Shown here: piece after piece, positions 26,081 through 34,978 of the stretch | Position numbering within the stretch: position 1 is the stretch's first letter | How the letters are laid out: each line of letters opens with the position of its first letter | From: an uncultured Bacteroidales bacterium | GTDB lineage: Bacteria > Bacteroidota > Bacteroidia > Bacteroidales > UBA932 | DNA length: 53,997 nt | Assembly (NCBI GenBank): GCA_905235675.1 | Contig: CAJONC010000018.1 | Location: 1 to 53,997 of the forward strand | Reading direction: 5' to 3' | Translations under genes and position numbers: made by a program | The notes under the pieces: generated by a model | Seen by the model: only the letters and a program-made list of their open reading frames with translations | What the model was told of the DNA's origin: nothing | Databases searched by the model: none

Positions 26081-26506
26081 ATGGAAATGAAACGATTGGC
26101 TATCATATTGTGCGCTTTGCTGCTGGCACTGCCGTCGGCATTTGCGCAGGACGCGGGTACAGTCCGGAAACTCAACAAGAAGAATCTTGTGATAAAAGAG
26201 TGGAACACCAACGCCAAGGGCGCCGCAAAGACCCTGGACCACATGACCATCTATTCCCCCGAAGGGAAAAAGATAGAGGAAACAGAATACGACAGCGCAG
26301 GGAATCAGAAATGGCGCAAACGCTACGAATGGGGCGAGAACGGCAGGATGGCACGCGAGCTGGTGTACGACGATCACAACCGCCTCGTGAACTTCAAGAA
26401 GTTCGAATACAATGAATTCGGCAAGAAAAAGATTCAGTATAACTACGATTCCAAGGGAAAACTCACCGGAACGAAAATCTTTGAATACCTGAGCGAAGAT
26501 GCCTGA
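26081..26506 (+). CDS. Small exported protein with YD/toxin-repeat-like segments
   Basis: The ATG at 26081 gives 141 residues with a clear signal peptide (MKRLAIILCALLLALPSAFAQ). The mature part has tandem RHS/YD-like short strands: KKIEETEYDSAGNQKWRKRY, RELVYDDHNRLVNFKKFEY and KKIQYNYDSKGKLTGTKIF. The in-frame TTG at 26063 is less likely as a start. It overlaps the VTC polymerase start by 8 bp, so coupled translation is likely. It is probably periplasmic or surface-exposed; the function is unknown. Confidence 0.7.
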   Translation: MEMKRLAIILCALLLALPSAFAQDAGTVRKLNKKNLVIKEWNTNAKGAAKTLDHMTIYSPEGKKIEETEYDSAGNQKWRKRYEWGENGRMARELVYDDHNRLVNFKKFEYNEFGKKKIQYNYDSKGKLTGTKIFEYLSEDA

Positions 26507-27287
26507 TGCGAACATAGACAGGGCCGTTGAGAGCATTCCGCCCATCCCGCTCGCCGAGATGGACTCGGTGAAGCTGCTCAACCGCATCGACACCAAGTAC
26601 CTGACCGACGAGGCCACGCTGCTGGATGTGCTTTCCGATGCCGAAGCTGCCGGATACCGTGCGCTGGAAGCGGACGGGGCCAAAATCAGCCCCTACAATT
26701 CCATCTATTACGACACCGACGGACTCCGGATGTATCTGGACCACCATAACAGGAGACTGGTCCGGCAGAAAGTCCGCACCAGGATTTACTTGAATTCCGG
26801 CGAGGCCTTCCTGGAAATCAAACGGAAGAACAACCACGGAAGGACCAAGAAGAAGCGCACATCCATTCCGCCGGCGGAAATGCAGGATTTCTCGCACGAC
26901 GCCGCCGCCTGCGAATATCTTGCGGGCCATTCCGCCTTTACCGCAGGGATGCTCTCCCCCGTCCTGTCCACTGCATTCAGGAGGATAACCCTCGTGAATC
27001 CAGCGATGACCGAAAGGCTAACCATCGATACTGCCCTGGAATTCACCAATTTCCGTACAGGCAAAAGGGCCTCGCTGGAAGATGCAGTTATTATCGAGCT
27101 CAAGCAGGACGGTCACGCTTCGAGCACGATGAAGGGAATACTGCTGGGGCGCAGGGTGAAGCCGGTGAGGGTGAGCAAGTACTGCGTGGCGGTAACTCTT
27201 ACAGACCCCTGCGCGAAGTCCGGAAGATTCAAGGTGAAGATACGGACGATTGAAAAGACGATAAACAAAAAAATTACAGTGATATGA
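26499..27287 (+). CDS. VTC-domain polyphosphate polymerase-like protein
   Basis: VTC domains synthesise polyphosphate from ATP inside a tunnel lined with basic residues and acidic metal ligands. The 262-residue protein has the expected pieces: LLNRIDTKYLT, YNSIYYDTDGLRMYL, RRLVRQKVRTRIYL, FLEIKRKNNHGRTKKKR and VIIELKQDG, which alternate basic tunnel residues and acidic ligands. It is followed with 4-bp overlap by the DUF4956 membrane protein, a common partner. Whether it makes polyphosphate here is inference from the family. Confidence 0.85.
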   Translation: MPDANIDRAVESIPPIPLAEMDSVKLLNRIDTKYLTDEATLLDVLSDAEAAGYRALEADGAKISPYNSIYYDTDGLRMYLDHHNRRLVRQKVRTRIYLNSGEAFLEIKRKNNHGRTKKKRTSIPPAEMQDFSHDAAACEYLAGHSAFTAGMLSPVLSTAFRRITLVNPAMTERLTIDTALEFTNFRTGKRASLEDAVIIELKQDGHASSTMKGILLGRRVKPVRVSKYCVAVTLTDPCAKSGRFKVKIRTIEKTINKKITVI

Positions 27288-28051
27288 TTACGGCACAAGA
27301 GTTGGGCGAGTACGCGCTTGCCGACGAAAATTTGTTTGATGTACAAACCATTGCGGACGCAATGATGACCACCGGCCAGTCGGTGACGGAACTCGCAATA
27401 CGGTTCTTTCTCAACCTTCTGGTATGCTGGATTCTGGTACAGTTCTTCTATTACAAAAAGAGCCGCCGCCGCGACTACTACTTCACCTTCATGGTATTTT
27501 CGTCGGCGATGCTGATGCTTTTGTACATAATGGGGAATGTGGAAGTGGGTGTCGGGCTGACGCTGGGGCTTTTCGCCATCTTCGGCGTCATCCGCTACAG
27601 GACTGAAACAGTTCCAATCCGCGAAATGACATATCTGTTCGTCATCATCGCACTCGCCGCGGTAAACGGACTCGCGCCCGTTTTCAAGCTTGTCGGAGCC
27701 ACGTCGGCCAATCCCCGCTACGTACTCTCGGCAGGAACGGTGGGCATCATGGCGCTTTCCAATGCTCTTGTGGTGGCGCTCATCTGGGTGCTGGAAAGCG
27801 AGAAGCTGCTCAAGCACACATCGGCGAAACTTGTACTCTACGACCGCATAGATCTCATCGTGCCCGGGAGGCGGCAGGAACTGGTGGCGGATTTGGAGAA
27901 AAGGGTGGGAGTGAAGATTTCCAACCTTGAGATAGGGCATGTCGACTTTCTGAAAGACGCCGCCTTCATAAAGATTTATTATACTCTGGACAAAGGTCAG
28001 AGCGGGTCGATAGACACTCTCACCAAGGCCAAGGATTTTGTAGAACAGTAA
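27284..28051 (+). CDS. DUF4956 membrane protein
   Basis: The 255-residue product has four predicted membrane segments in residues 35-175 (FFLNLLVCWILVQFFYY, FMVFSSAMLMLLYIMG, GLTLGLFAIFGVIRYRT, YLFVIIALAAVNGLAP) and a soluble C-terminal domain. DUF4956 proteins usually accompany VTC-domain polymerases, and here the start overlaps the VTC stop by 4 bp. It may anchor the polymerase or move its product across the membrane. The IRYRTETVPIREMTY segment is typical of the family. Confidence 0.87.
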   Translation: MITAQELGEYALADENLFDVQTIADAMMTTGQSVTELAIRFFLNLLVCWILVQFFYYKKSRRRDYYFTFMVFSSAMLMLLYIMGNVEVGVGLTLGLFAIFGVIRYRTETVPIREMTYLFVIIALAAVNGLAPVFKLVGATSANPRYVLSAGTVGIMALSNALVVALIWVLESEKLLKHTSAKLVLYDRIDLIVPGRRQELVADLEKRVGVKISNLEIGHVDFLKDAAFIKIYYTLDKGQSGSIDTLTKAKDFVEQ

Positions 28052-28054
28052 ACT

Positions 28055-28855
28055 ATGAGAACATACAGACTGATATGCTGCATCGCACTTGCAGCGGCCT
28101 CCCCTTCCCTTGCCAAGGCGCAGGGGACGGCAAACGATCTCGAAACCGACCTGGGCGCACGCCTGAGCATCTCCGCGGACAAGAAAATCGCCAAGGGACT
28201 TCACCTGACGCTCGACGGGGAAGCACGCCTCAGCGACAACTTCAGCAACCCCGGAAATTACAGGGCCGGACTTGGCATTTCATACAAACTCAACAAGACA
28301 TTCAAGTTCGGGGCAGGATATGTATTTATAGAAAAGAAGAATTCGTCCGGAGTGTGGAAACCGCGTCACCGCTTCTATGTCGACGGAAAAGCCACGATCC
28401 GCAGCGGCGACTGGCGCTTCTCGCTTAAAGAAAGAATGCAGCTCACCCATCGCAACGTGAACAACCCCTTCCAGACCACTCCCAATTCCCTCTCCCTCAA
28501 GAGCCGCTTCAAGGTAGCGTACAAGGGCCTCTCCACGGTCACTCCCTACGGCTATCTGGAGCTCAGGAACGTTTTCAACGATCCCGCCTGCTCCGCAACC
28601 TGGAGCACGACATCCCTCGCATATGGCGATTATTCATTCCTGGGCTATGGCGACGCCTACCTGAACCGCGTCCGCGGATGCCTTGGTGCTGAATGGAAAG
28701 CCGGCAAGCGACACACATTCGATTTCTTCATCCTCACGGACTACTGCTACGACAAAAACATCGACACCAATCACGAAGGCACCACGCTCAAATCCCTCAC
28801 CTACGACCGCGCCCTCAAATCCGGCCTGGGCATAGGATATCAGTTCAGTTTCTGA
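28055..28855 (+). CDS. DUF2490 outer-membrane barrel protein
   Basis: The 266-residue protein has a signal peptide (IALAAASPSLAKAQG), then strands typical of DUF2490: LETDLGARLSISADKKI, YRAGLGISYKLNKTFKFGAG, RHRFYVDGKATIRSGDWRFS, ending SGLGIGYQFSF with a terminal aromatic. It is predicted to be an outer-membrane beta-barrel. It starts 3 bp after DUF4956 and closes the plus-strand run, converging on the PAP2 gene 10 bp away. Confidence 0.83.
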   Translation: MRTYRLICCIALAAASPSLAKAQGTANDLETDLGARLSISADKKIAKGLHLTLDGEARLSDNFSNPGNYRAGLGISYKLNKTFKFGAGYVFIEKKNSSGVWKPRHRFYVDGKATIRSGDWRFSLKERMQLTHRNVNNPFQTTPNSLSLKSRFKVAYKGLSTVTPYGYLELRNVFNDPACSATWSTTSLAYGDYSFLGYGDAYLNRVRGCLGAEWKAGKRHTFDFFILTDYCYDKNIDTNHEGTTLKSLTYDRALKSGLGIGYQFSF

Positions 28856-28865
28856 TATTTCCGTT

Positions 28866-29600
28866 TCAGAATACGCAAGAAAGCGACAGGCCGCAGCCGG
28901 CAGGGAGCACGGCAAGGGAGCTGTCCGAACGTTCAAGCCCGAAAAGACGCCGTTCCAGAGGCAGCAGCCAGAACGCGGCGTCGGCGCAGAGTATGCCGAA
29001 GCCGGCACCGGCAAGAATGTCGTTCGTCCAGTGCCTGTTGTTGTAGATGCGCATGAAGGCGACCGTGCCGGCGGCAAGATATGCTCCCGCTCCCCACCAT
29101 CCTCCATATTCGCGTCTTACCAGCTCTGCTCCCATGAATGCCATGGCCGTATGGCCGGAAGGGAAAGAGTTCATGGCATCGCTGTCGGGCCTTTTCTCGG
29201 GGCCGGACATCTTGATACCGTAAACCATTATCCCCATAGAAGCACCTGCGCTTGCGGCCATACATGCCCGTTCCGCAAAACTATGCTGCGATTCCTCGGC
29301 GAAGCCAATTCCAAGAAAGCCGGCGACGGGAAGAAACTGCGCATAGTCGTCGAAATGCAGGCGCTGTCCGACGTTCCATCCCTGGACGGCATTCTGCACA
29401 GGCTTGTTTATATTGTCAACGTACCAGGGGCTTAGAACGCCGGTCACCCCCACTGCAAAGAGGGCTCCCGGCACTATAAGCTGCTGCCAGGCGAAGCGTT
29501 CGCTGTCATACACGCAGTCCCCGGGCTCCGCAAACTGTCCGTAGGATGCGCAGGGGAACAAGGTCAGAAATATTGCAAGAATAGTCAGCTGACGTTTCAC
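28866..29600 (-). CDS. PAP2-family phosphatase
   Basis: The 244-residue membrane protein contains the three PAP2 motifs: KMSGPEKRP, SFPSGHTA and NNRHWTNDILAG, with the catalytic histidines in PSGH and RHW..D. A signal peptide or first membrane segment is at the N-terminus (LTILAIFLTLFPCASYG). Such enzymes dephosphorylate lipid phosphates such as undecaprenyl or phosphatidyl phosphates at the periplasmic face. It is 15 bp downstream of the GH2 gene in the same direction. The substrate is not determinable. Confidence 0.88.
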   Translation of the reverse strand: MKRQLTILAIFLTLFPCASYGQFAEPGDCVYDSERFAWQQLIVPGALFAVGVTGVLSPWYVDNINKPVQNAVQGWNVGQRLHFDDYAQFLPVAGFLGIGFAEESQHSFAERACMAASAGASMGIMVYGIKMSGPEKRPDSDAMNSFPSGHTAMAFMGAELVRREYGGWWGAGAYLAAGTVAFMRIYNNRHWTNDILAGAGFGILCADAAFWLLPLERRLFGLERSDSSLAVLPAGCGLSLSCVF

Positions 29601-29615
29601 AGGCGTAAAGAAATG

Positions 29616-32342
29616 CTAATATTTCAGTACTACCGTAGGGTCCAGAGGATAGCGCCCGAAGTCCTTTCCATAAATGGCAAGGCCGCCTTCGGTATTCTCG
29701 GGAACCGTAAAACGGAGCGTTACCTTGTCTTTTCCCTTCAGGCAGGAAACGGGAACCTTCATCTTTACGAGTTCACCGTAGGATCCGCCCTCGCGCATCC
29801 AGCGCTCGGTGGTCTGCGAGCCCCAGGAAAGTATTCCCCTGTGGTCGGCGGGGTCGTCTGCAAGTTCATGCTTCCCTATCACTTTTCCGTCCACCGACAC
29901 TTCAACCACGGAAGGCCAAAGCACATTGTCGGTCATGGCGTAGGAGTTGGGAGACTTGCAATGGTCGAAGGTGCCGTGGCCGAGCATGTAGTCGCCATTG
30001 ATTTCGTCGCCTTCGCGGTCCTTGCCGAACAGCTCCTTTGCAGATGCTTCGAATATGAGGGTGGCGTCCTTAAGGCCCTCGGTGACGGGAAGATCGACGG
30101 TATATTCAAAGTAACCGTTACCGAAGCCGTTGACTTTCAAGCCATTGTATATGGAACTCGTCTTCACCGACCAGTCTTCGGCGGTATAGGAAGAGGGCAG
30201 GAAGGACACGGGCAGGGTTTTTTCGTCGGAGAGGTCGCTTCCGTCCTTTACCCTGAATGTGGTGAAGTTCCTGTGCAGCACCTCTCCCCTGTCGTTCTTC
30301 AGCACCATACGGAGCAGGTACAAGCCGTTCTTTTCAGGAATCTGAACATGCGCAGTTCCAGCTTCCCCGACAAAATACGGAACGAAGCTGACGGGAATGG
30401 ACTCTTCGCCGTAAGTGGCGAATTCACCGAAGGCATCCCAGCCCGCGAGCTGTGTGCTTACGGTCAGGGCTCCGGGGTTGACATCTGTCATGAACGATGC
30501 ATGCAGGGGAACTTCAACGCTGCTTCCGGCCTTCTGTTCCGTGAACAGGTAGCAGAGAGCCTGGACATAATAAGGGCTCTGGAAATCAACAACAGTCATT
30601 CCGGGAAGGAGTTCCCCGAGGCCGTCAATCTTTTCGGAACGGTCGTACTTGACATAGCCGTTCCATTCGTTTATCACGTCGTGATGCTCGGTGTAGAGCC
30701 ATCCGCAAATCTTGGGATGACGGCGGAAAGCATTCACCATCACGTGGTAATCCCAGGTGTAGTCGCAGTCTCCGGCGCTTCCGGTATATCCCCAGACATT
30801 GCCGCATTCGCTGTTCATCATGGGCACTCCGTTCTGGACGTTGCCGCCTATATAGTTCCAGCTGCTTCCGGGATAGGTCTTAGCCTCGGCCTCGGCGAGG
30901 GTGGGTTCCCACATTACCCCGCGCTTGTAGGCATGCCAGGAATTGATGTCGGACTCCACATGGTCGTATTCGCAGACGGAATTGTCTTCCACGAGGCGGG
31001 TGGGGTCGAGGCTCTTGGTAAGATGGTACATGTCGCGCACCCATTCCTGGGTCTCCTTTTCGTAAACCTTATTGGTCTTGAGCCCCCAGGTCTCGTTGAA
31101 ATTCACCCATGCGAAGATGGAAGGGTGGTTGAAGTCGCGGTCCAGCTGGGCGCGCATGCAGCGTTCCCAGTCCTCGCGGGCTTCCGGCACCGGCGCCCCC
31201 CAGAAATTGGGAGTGTCCGCCATGATGAGGAGTCCGAGCTTGTCGGCCCAGTACAGTTTGCGCGGGATTTCCACCTTGATATGGATGCGGTTGCCGCTGA
31301 GACCGAGTTTCTTGCTGAGCTCGATTTCCTTCTTCATGAACTCATCGCTCGGGAAGGTATAGTACCCTTCCGGATGATAGCTCTGGTCGAGGCAGAGCTG
31401 GAGATATACCGGCTTGTCGTTCAGGGCGATATACGGATAATCGGTACCGGGGAGTGTGGTGACACCTATCTTCCTCTGTCCGAAATAGCTGCTGACCTCG
31501 TCCAAGATCCTGTCATCTTCCTTAAGGCTTGCGCTCAGCTCGTAGAGATAGGGATCCTCAAGGCTCCAGAGATGCTGGTTTTCAAGGGTAAGCATGAAGC
31601 TTCCTTCGCTCTCACCTGCAATCGCCACAATTTTCTCGGGCTGGCCGGAATCCTTGAAGCGGAGGGTAAGCAGGGTCTTCATTGAAGCAGGCTCCGCGAG
31701 GGTATAGTCCACTTTGACTGCAGATGCATCCACATCGGGACTGAAATGCAGCGACTTTATGAAATTCTCTCCGCGGGCCTCGAGATATACGGTCTGCCAT
31801 ATACCCCGCGCATTGCCATATCCCTGTTTGCCATAGAGATGGGCGTCGGACTTTGTATCGTCGGCTCGGATTATCAGCTGCTGGGATTCTCCCGTCTTTG
31901 CGTAATCGGTGAGTTCAAACTCGAATGGAATATATCCTCCCTGATGCACTCCAAGCTGCTGACCGTCAAGCCAGGCCTCCGTCTCCCAGTCGGATGCGCC
32001 TATCACAAGGAACACGCGCTTGCCTTCCCAGTCCTTCGGAATGCTGATCTTACGCCCGTACCAGGCGATATCTCCCTCGTCTTCGACTCCGGAAAGGGGC
32101 GATCCCCAGGGGAAGGGAACCAGTATCTGCCTGTCGAAGGACTCCGAACTGCCTTCGGAAAGGGCCGCCTGTGCGGCCGAGGCATCGAAGGTAAAGTCCC
32201 AGGTACCGTTGAGATTAACCCATTCCGCACGTTCGAAATCAGGGCGCGGATGCTCCGCAAGGGGAATTTCATCCGTCTTTGTTGAACATGATGCGGCTGC
32301 AAGTGCGCCGAGCACGATGAGAATTGACTGAAGTTGTTTCAT
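29616..32342 (-). CDS. GH2-family glycoside hydrolase lipoprotein
   Basis: The 908-residue enzyme starts with a lipoprotein signal (ALAAASCSTKTDE). It has a GH2 jelly roll (VNLNGTWDFTFD, WYGRKISIPKDWEGKRVFLV), an Ig-like domain and a TIM barrel with acid/base E in AWVNFNETWG (about E417) and candidate nucleophile in MMNSECGNVWGY (about E512). A C-terminal region of about 250 residues has a further beta-rich domain. It lies 8 bp after the MscS gene and 15 bp before the PAP2 gene. The sugar released is not determinable; it is related to beta-galactosidase/glucuronidase-like proteins of glycan-using Bacteroidetes. Confidence 0.87.
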   Translation of the reverse strand: MKQLQSILIVLGALAAASCSTKTDEIPLAEHPRPDFERAEWVNLNGTWDFTFDASAAQAALSEGSSESFDRQILVPFPWGSPLSGVEDEGDIAWYGRKISIPKDWEGKRVFLVIGASDWETEAWLDGQQLGVHQGGYIPFEFELTDYAKTGESQQLIIRADDTKSDAHLYGKQGYGNARGIWQTVYLEARGENFIKSLHFSPDVDASAVKVDYTLAEPASMKTLLTLRFKDSGQPEKIVAIAGESEGSFMLTLENQHLWSLEDPYLYELSASLKEDDRILDEVSSYFGQRKIGVTTLPGTDYPYIALNDKPVYLQLCLDQSYHPEGYYTFPSDEFMKKEIELSKKLGLSGNRIHIKVEIPRKLYWADKLGLLIMADTPNFWGAPVPEAREDWERCMRAQLDRDFNHPSIFAWVNFNETWGLKTNKVYEKETQEWVRDMYHLTKSLDPTRLVEDNSVCEYDHVESDINSWHAYKRGVMWEPTLAEAEAKTYPGSSWNYIGGNVQNGVPMMNSECGNVWGYTGSAGDCDYTWDYHVMVNAFRRHPKICGWLYTEHHDVINEWNGYVKYDRSEKIDGLGELLPGMTVVDFQSPYYVQALCYLFTEQKAGSSVEVPLHASFMTDVNPGALTVSTQLAGWDAFGEFATYGEESIPVSFVPYFVGEAGTAHVQIPEKNGLYLLRMVLKNDRGEVLHRNFTTFRVKDGSDLSDEKTLPVSFLPSSYTAEDWSVKTSSIYNGLKVNGFGNGYFEYTVDLPVTEGLKDATLIFEASAKELFGKDREGDEINGDYMLGHGTFDHCKSPNSYAMTDNVLWPSVVEVSVDGKVIGKHELADDPADHRGILSWGSQTTERWMREGGSYGELVKMKVPVSCLKGKDKVTLRFTVPENTEGGLAIYGKDFGRYPLDPTVVLKY

Positions 32343-32350
32343 ATATTCGA

Positions 32351-34906
32351 CTATTGTTTGATGTGAACATCCCTCTGGGGGAATGGAATTTCTATGTTGT
32401 TTTCGTTCAATGCGTTATAGATCAGTTCCTTGGCTTTTGCAATATATGTATACCTGTCTTCGACATTCACGTACTGGTAGACGCTGAGGTCCACGCTGCT
32501 GTCTCCGAAACCGTTGAAACGGACCTGTATGCCGAATTTCGGCTCGATTATCTCAACGCCGTACTTGTTCTTTTTGCGCAGAGGCTCAAGGGCTTTCAGT
32601 ACAACTTCGCGCACCTGCTCCACGTCGGATCCGTATGCAACTCCGACGGGGAAGGACACCAGTTCGTATGAATGGTTGCGGGTAAGGTTCTTGAAGTTCT
32701 TGTTGAACAGGGTGGCGTTGGGGAAAGTCATCACCGCTCCGTCGGAAGCAACTATCTGCGTGCACTGGTAATTGATGCCTTCCACCTTGCCCCTTATGCC
32801 GTCACATTCGATGAAGTCACCTACCCTGAGGCGTCCGGACATAAGCTGTACACCATAGAAGAAATTGTTGAGTACATCCTTCATGGCGAAGCCCATGCCT
32901 GTCGCCAGGCCGGCGCAAATCAATTTGATGGCCGAAGTCGGGATTCGGAGCAGGGTAAAGATTGTAATCACATAAATACCCCAGAGCACTATGCCTATCA
33001 TGTGCCCCGCGAAAGTCAGGTTCAGCTGATTCTCGCTCACATACTGGGCGGAAGTCTTCCTGATAAGCTTGCGTATCCTTGACTGGCGGTAGACTGCAGT
33101 AATTATATATACGAGGAACCTGAACACGAAGAACAGCGAAAGCACAAGCACTATCTTGTTGACGGACAGGCTTACAAAGCCTTCGATATGGACGAAGTCC
33201 CTGTTCAGCACCCCGCGGAACACGTCGGAAAGGTCGAACACGCCGGATGCCATGTAAATGCTCAGGGGAATTGAAAGGATTATGGCAACCGGAATCAATG
33301 CCTTCTTGAACAATGCCATGGGCCAGTTAACCGAGATGAAATCTTCGTCGGTCTTGTGCGGCTGGTTGGGATGATCTTCGATATAACGGAGTTTCGCTCC
33401 GGCCACGCTCCTGTCGTACCAGTTTTCCAGCAGTATGTAAACTGCGTTGACAGTCTGAAGCAGGGTGAGCTGGAAGAACCACCAGATAAGCAGCTGCACT
33501 CCGAGGAGCACATAACCGAAGAGTGCGATAATGGTGGTTATAATCATCATTATGAAGGAAAACCAGCCATAGAACATGTCGCTCGAAGGCAACTGTTTGC
33601 GATAGATGCGGAGGTTGTGGCCCTGGTAGAGGGTAAATATCAGCAGGATGGGAGGGAAGATGATATTGAGCAGGCTGTTGGGGATGAAGACCACACGGAA
33701 GGATATGATGATGAGGCACATCAGTATCGTGGGAAGATACATCGCCAGCCCCTTCTTTTCCTTGCTTTCATCCAGCCTTATTACGAGCGATATGAAAATG
33801 GCGGCAAGCATCCAGGCGAATTCCGCAACAATCTTTGACGCCATGCTGAAGAAGTGCTGCGACGAGAGGGCGCTGCCTATCATGATGGTTATTGCAAAGA
33901 TTGAAACGGTAAGTATGAGAACTGCCGAGAAAGTCGTGCTCTTATTGTTTCTCCTGCCTATTATCTTGACTATCAATGTGCTCAACATGAAAGAAATCAG
34001 GAGATAGACAAGCACGAAAATGGAGAATCCAATCACTATAGGGCCCCTCCACTGGCTCTGGACACCTTCCTGCCCCTTCAGGCTGTATTTGTCTATACAG
34101 TCACCTGTGGCCTGGTTCCAGTAACGGCTGAAGTTCTTCAGCAGGGTGGGATACGGAGTCTGTCCGTCTTTGAAAATCTTGGTCTGGACCGTGCGGTAAC
34201 GCTTTTGGGCATAATCGTATGCCGACTTCAGCATGTCGGCCGTTTCCTTATAGTCGGTACTGTCCTTAACCAGCTGTTCCTTCTGGTTAATGCTTGTGGC
34301 AAGCAGATAATCAGCGTAAAAAATGCAGCTGTCACGGTCGGCGCAGCCGGCGGAATCCAGCTGGAATGCACGCTGGCGGTTTCCGTCCCTGCGCATTCCC
34401 TGCCTCGGAGCGGAGGGAGCTCCGGAGCGTCGCGATGAACGGGAGGATGCATCCACATAAATGACATTCCCGAGGCTGTCGACATATTCGACTGTGTTGG
34501 ACGGAGGGAGGCTGCGCAGGGTATGGATAAGACGGTCGTACCTGTCGATGTCTATGTCCAGGCGGTTGATTATGTCGTCGTAAGGGAGTTTGCGGGATGC
34601 GAAATCCTCATATTGCCTTGACACCTCGTTCAGGGCATAGGTCATGTCGAAAGTAAAATCCTGCTTCTGGGAATACAGCATCAGCGACAGTTCGTTGCTC
34701 TGCTGCATCATTCTCACCAGACGGGCATGCTGGCGCTCTCCGTTCCTGCGCATTCGTCCGGACAGTTTCTCGGAATCCTTGTAGGTCTGGCGAAGTTCAA
34801 GTTTAAGCACCGAGAGTGTCTGGGGAAGGTCCTTTTCATTGAGTACGGCGAATGCCGGCACCAAAATCAAGAGAGAGAGTAATGCTACGGATATTCTTTT
34901 CTTCAT
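32351..34906 (-). CDS. Large mechanosensitive ion channel of the MscS family
   Basis: The 851-residue protein has a signal peptide (MKKRISVALLSLLILVPAFA), a periplasmic helical domain of about 270 residues, then around ten membrane segments ending in the MscS core: GLATGMGFAMKDVLNNFFYG (pore helix), followed by the beta domain (RVGDFIECDGIRGKVEGINY, VMTFPNATLFNKNFKNLTRN). It relieves osmotic pressure on downshock. The ATG at 34906 is preferred over 34954 because of the signal peptide. A minus-strand TATTTTTG element (34952-34959) is a candidate promoter. Confidence 0.9.
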   Translation of the reverse strand: MKKRISVALLSLLILVPAFAVLNEKDLPQTLSVLKLELRQTYKDSEKLSGRMRRNGERQHARLVRMMQQSNELSLMLYSQKQDFTFDMTYALNEVSRQYEDFASRKLPYDDIINRLDIDIDRYDRLIHTLRSLPPSNTVEYVDSLGNVIYVDASSRSSRRSGAPSAPRQGMRRDGNRQRAFQLDSAGCADRDSCIFYADYLLATSINQKEQLVKDSTDYKETADMLKSAYDYAQKRYRTVQTKIFKDGQTPYPTLLKNFSRYWNQATGDCIDKYSLKGQEGVQSQWRGPIVIGFSIFVLVYLLISFMLSTLIVKIIGRRNNKSTTFSAVLILTVSIFAITIMIGSALSSQHFFSMASKIVAEFAWMLAAIFISLVIRLDESKEKKGLAMYLPTILMCLIIISFRVVFIPNSLLNIIFPPILLIFTLYQGHNLRIYRKQLPSSDMFYGWFSFIMMIITTIIALFGYVLLGVQLLIWWFFQLTLLQTVNAVYILLENWYDRSVAGAKLRYIEDHPNQPHKTDEDFISVNWPMALFKKALIPVAIILSIPLSIYMASGVFDLSDVFRGVLNRDFVHIEGFVSLSVNKIVLVLSLFFVFRFLVYIITAVYRQSRIRKLIRKTSAQYVSENQLNLTFAGHMIGIVLWGIYVITIFTLLRIPTSAIKLICAGLATGMGFAMKDVLNNFFYGVQLMSGRLRVGDFIECDGIRGKVEGINYQCTQIVASDGAVMTFPNATLFNKNFKNLTRNHSYELVSFPVGVAYGSDVEQVREVVLKALEPLRKKNKYGVEIIEPKFGIQVRFNGFGDSSVDLSVYQYVNVEDRYTYIAKAKELIYNALNENNIEIPFPQRDVHIKQ

Positions 34907-34978
34907 ATTTTTCAAAATATTCTGCAATTTATGGAATTCTGCCAACTTTAGCAAAAATATTTTCCTATATTAGCAGAT

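Noticed and set aside
29613..31685. A 690-codon open frame on the plus strand
   Set aside because: It is the shadow of the GH2 lipoprotein gene, rich in composition-driven His/Val/Gly, without any motif.
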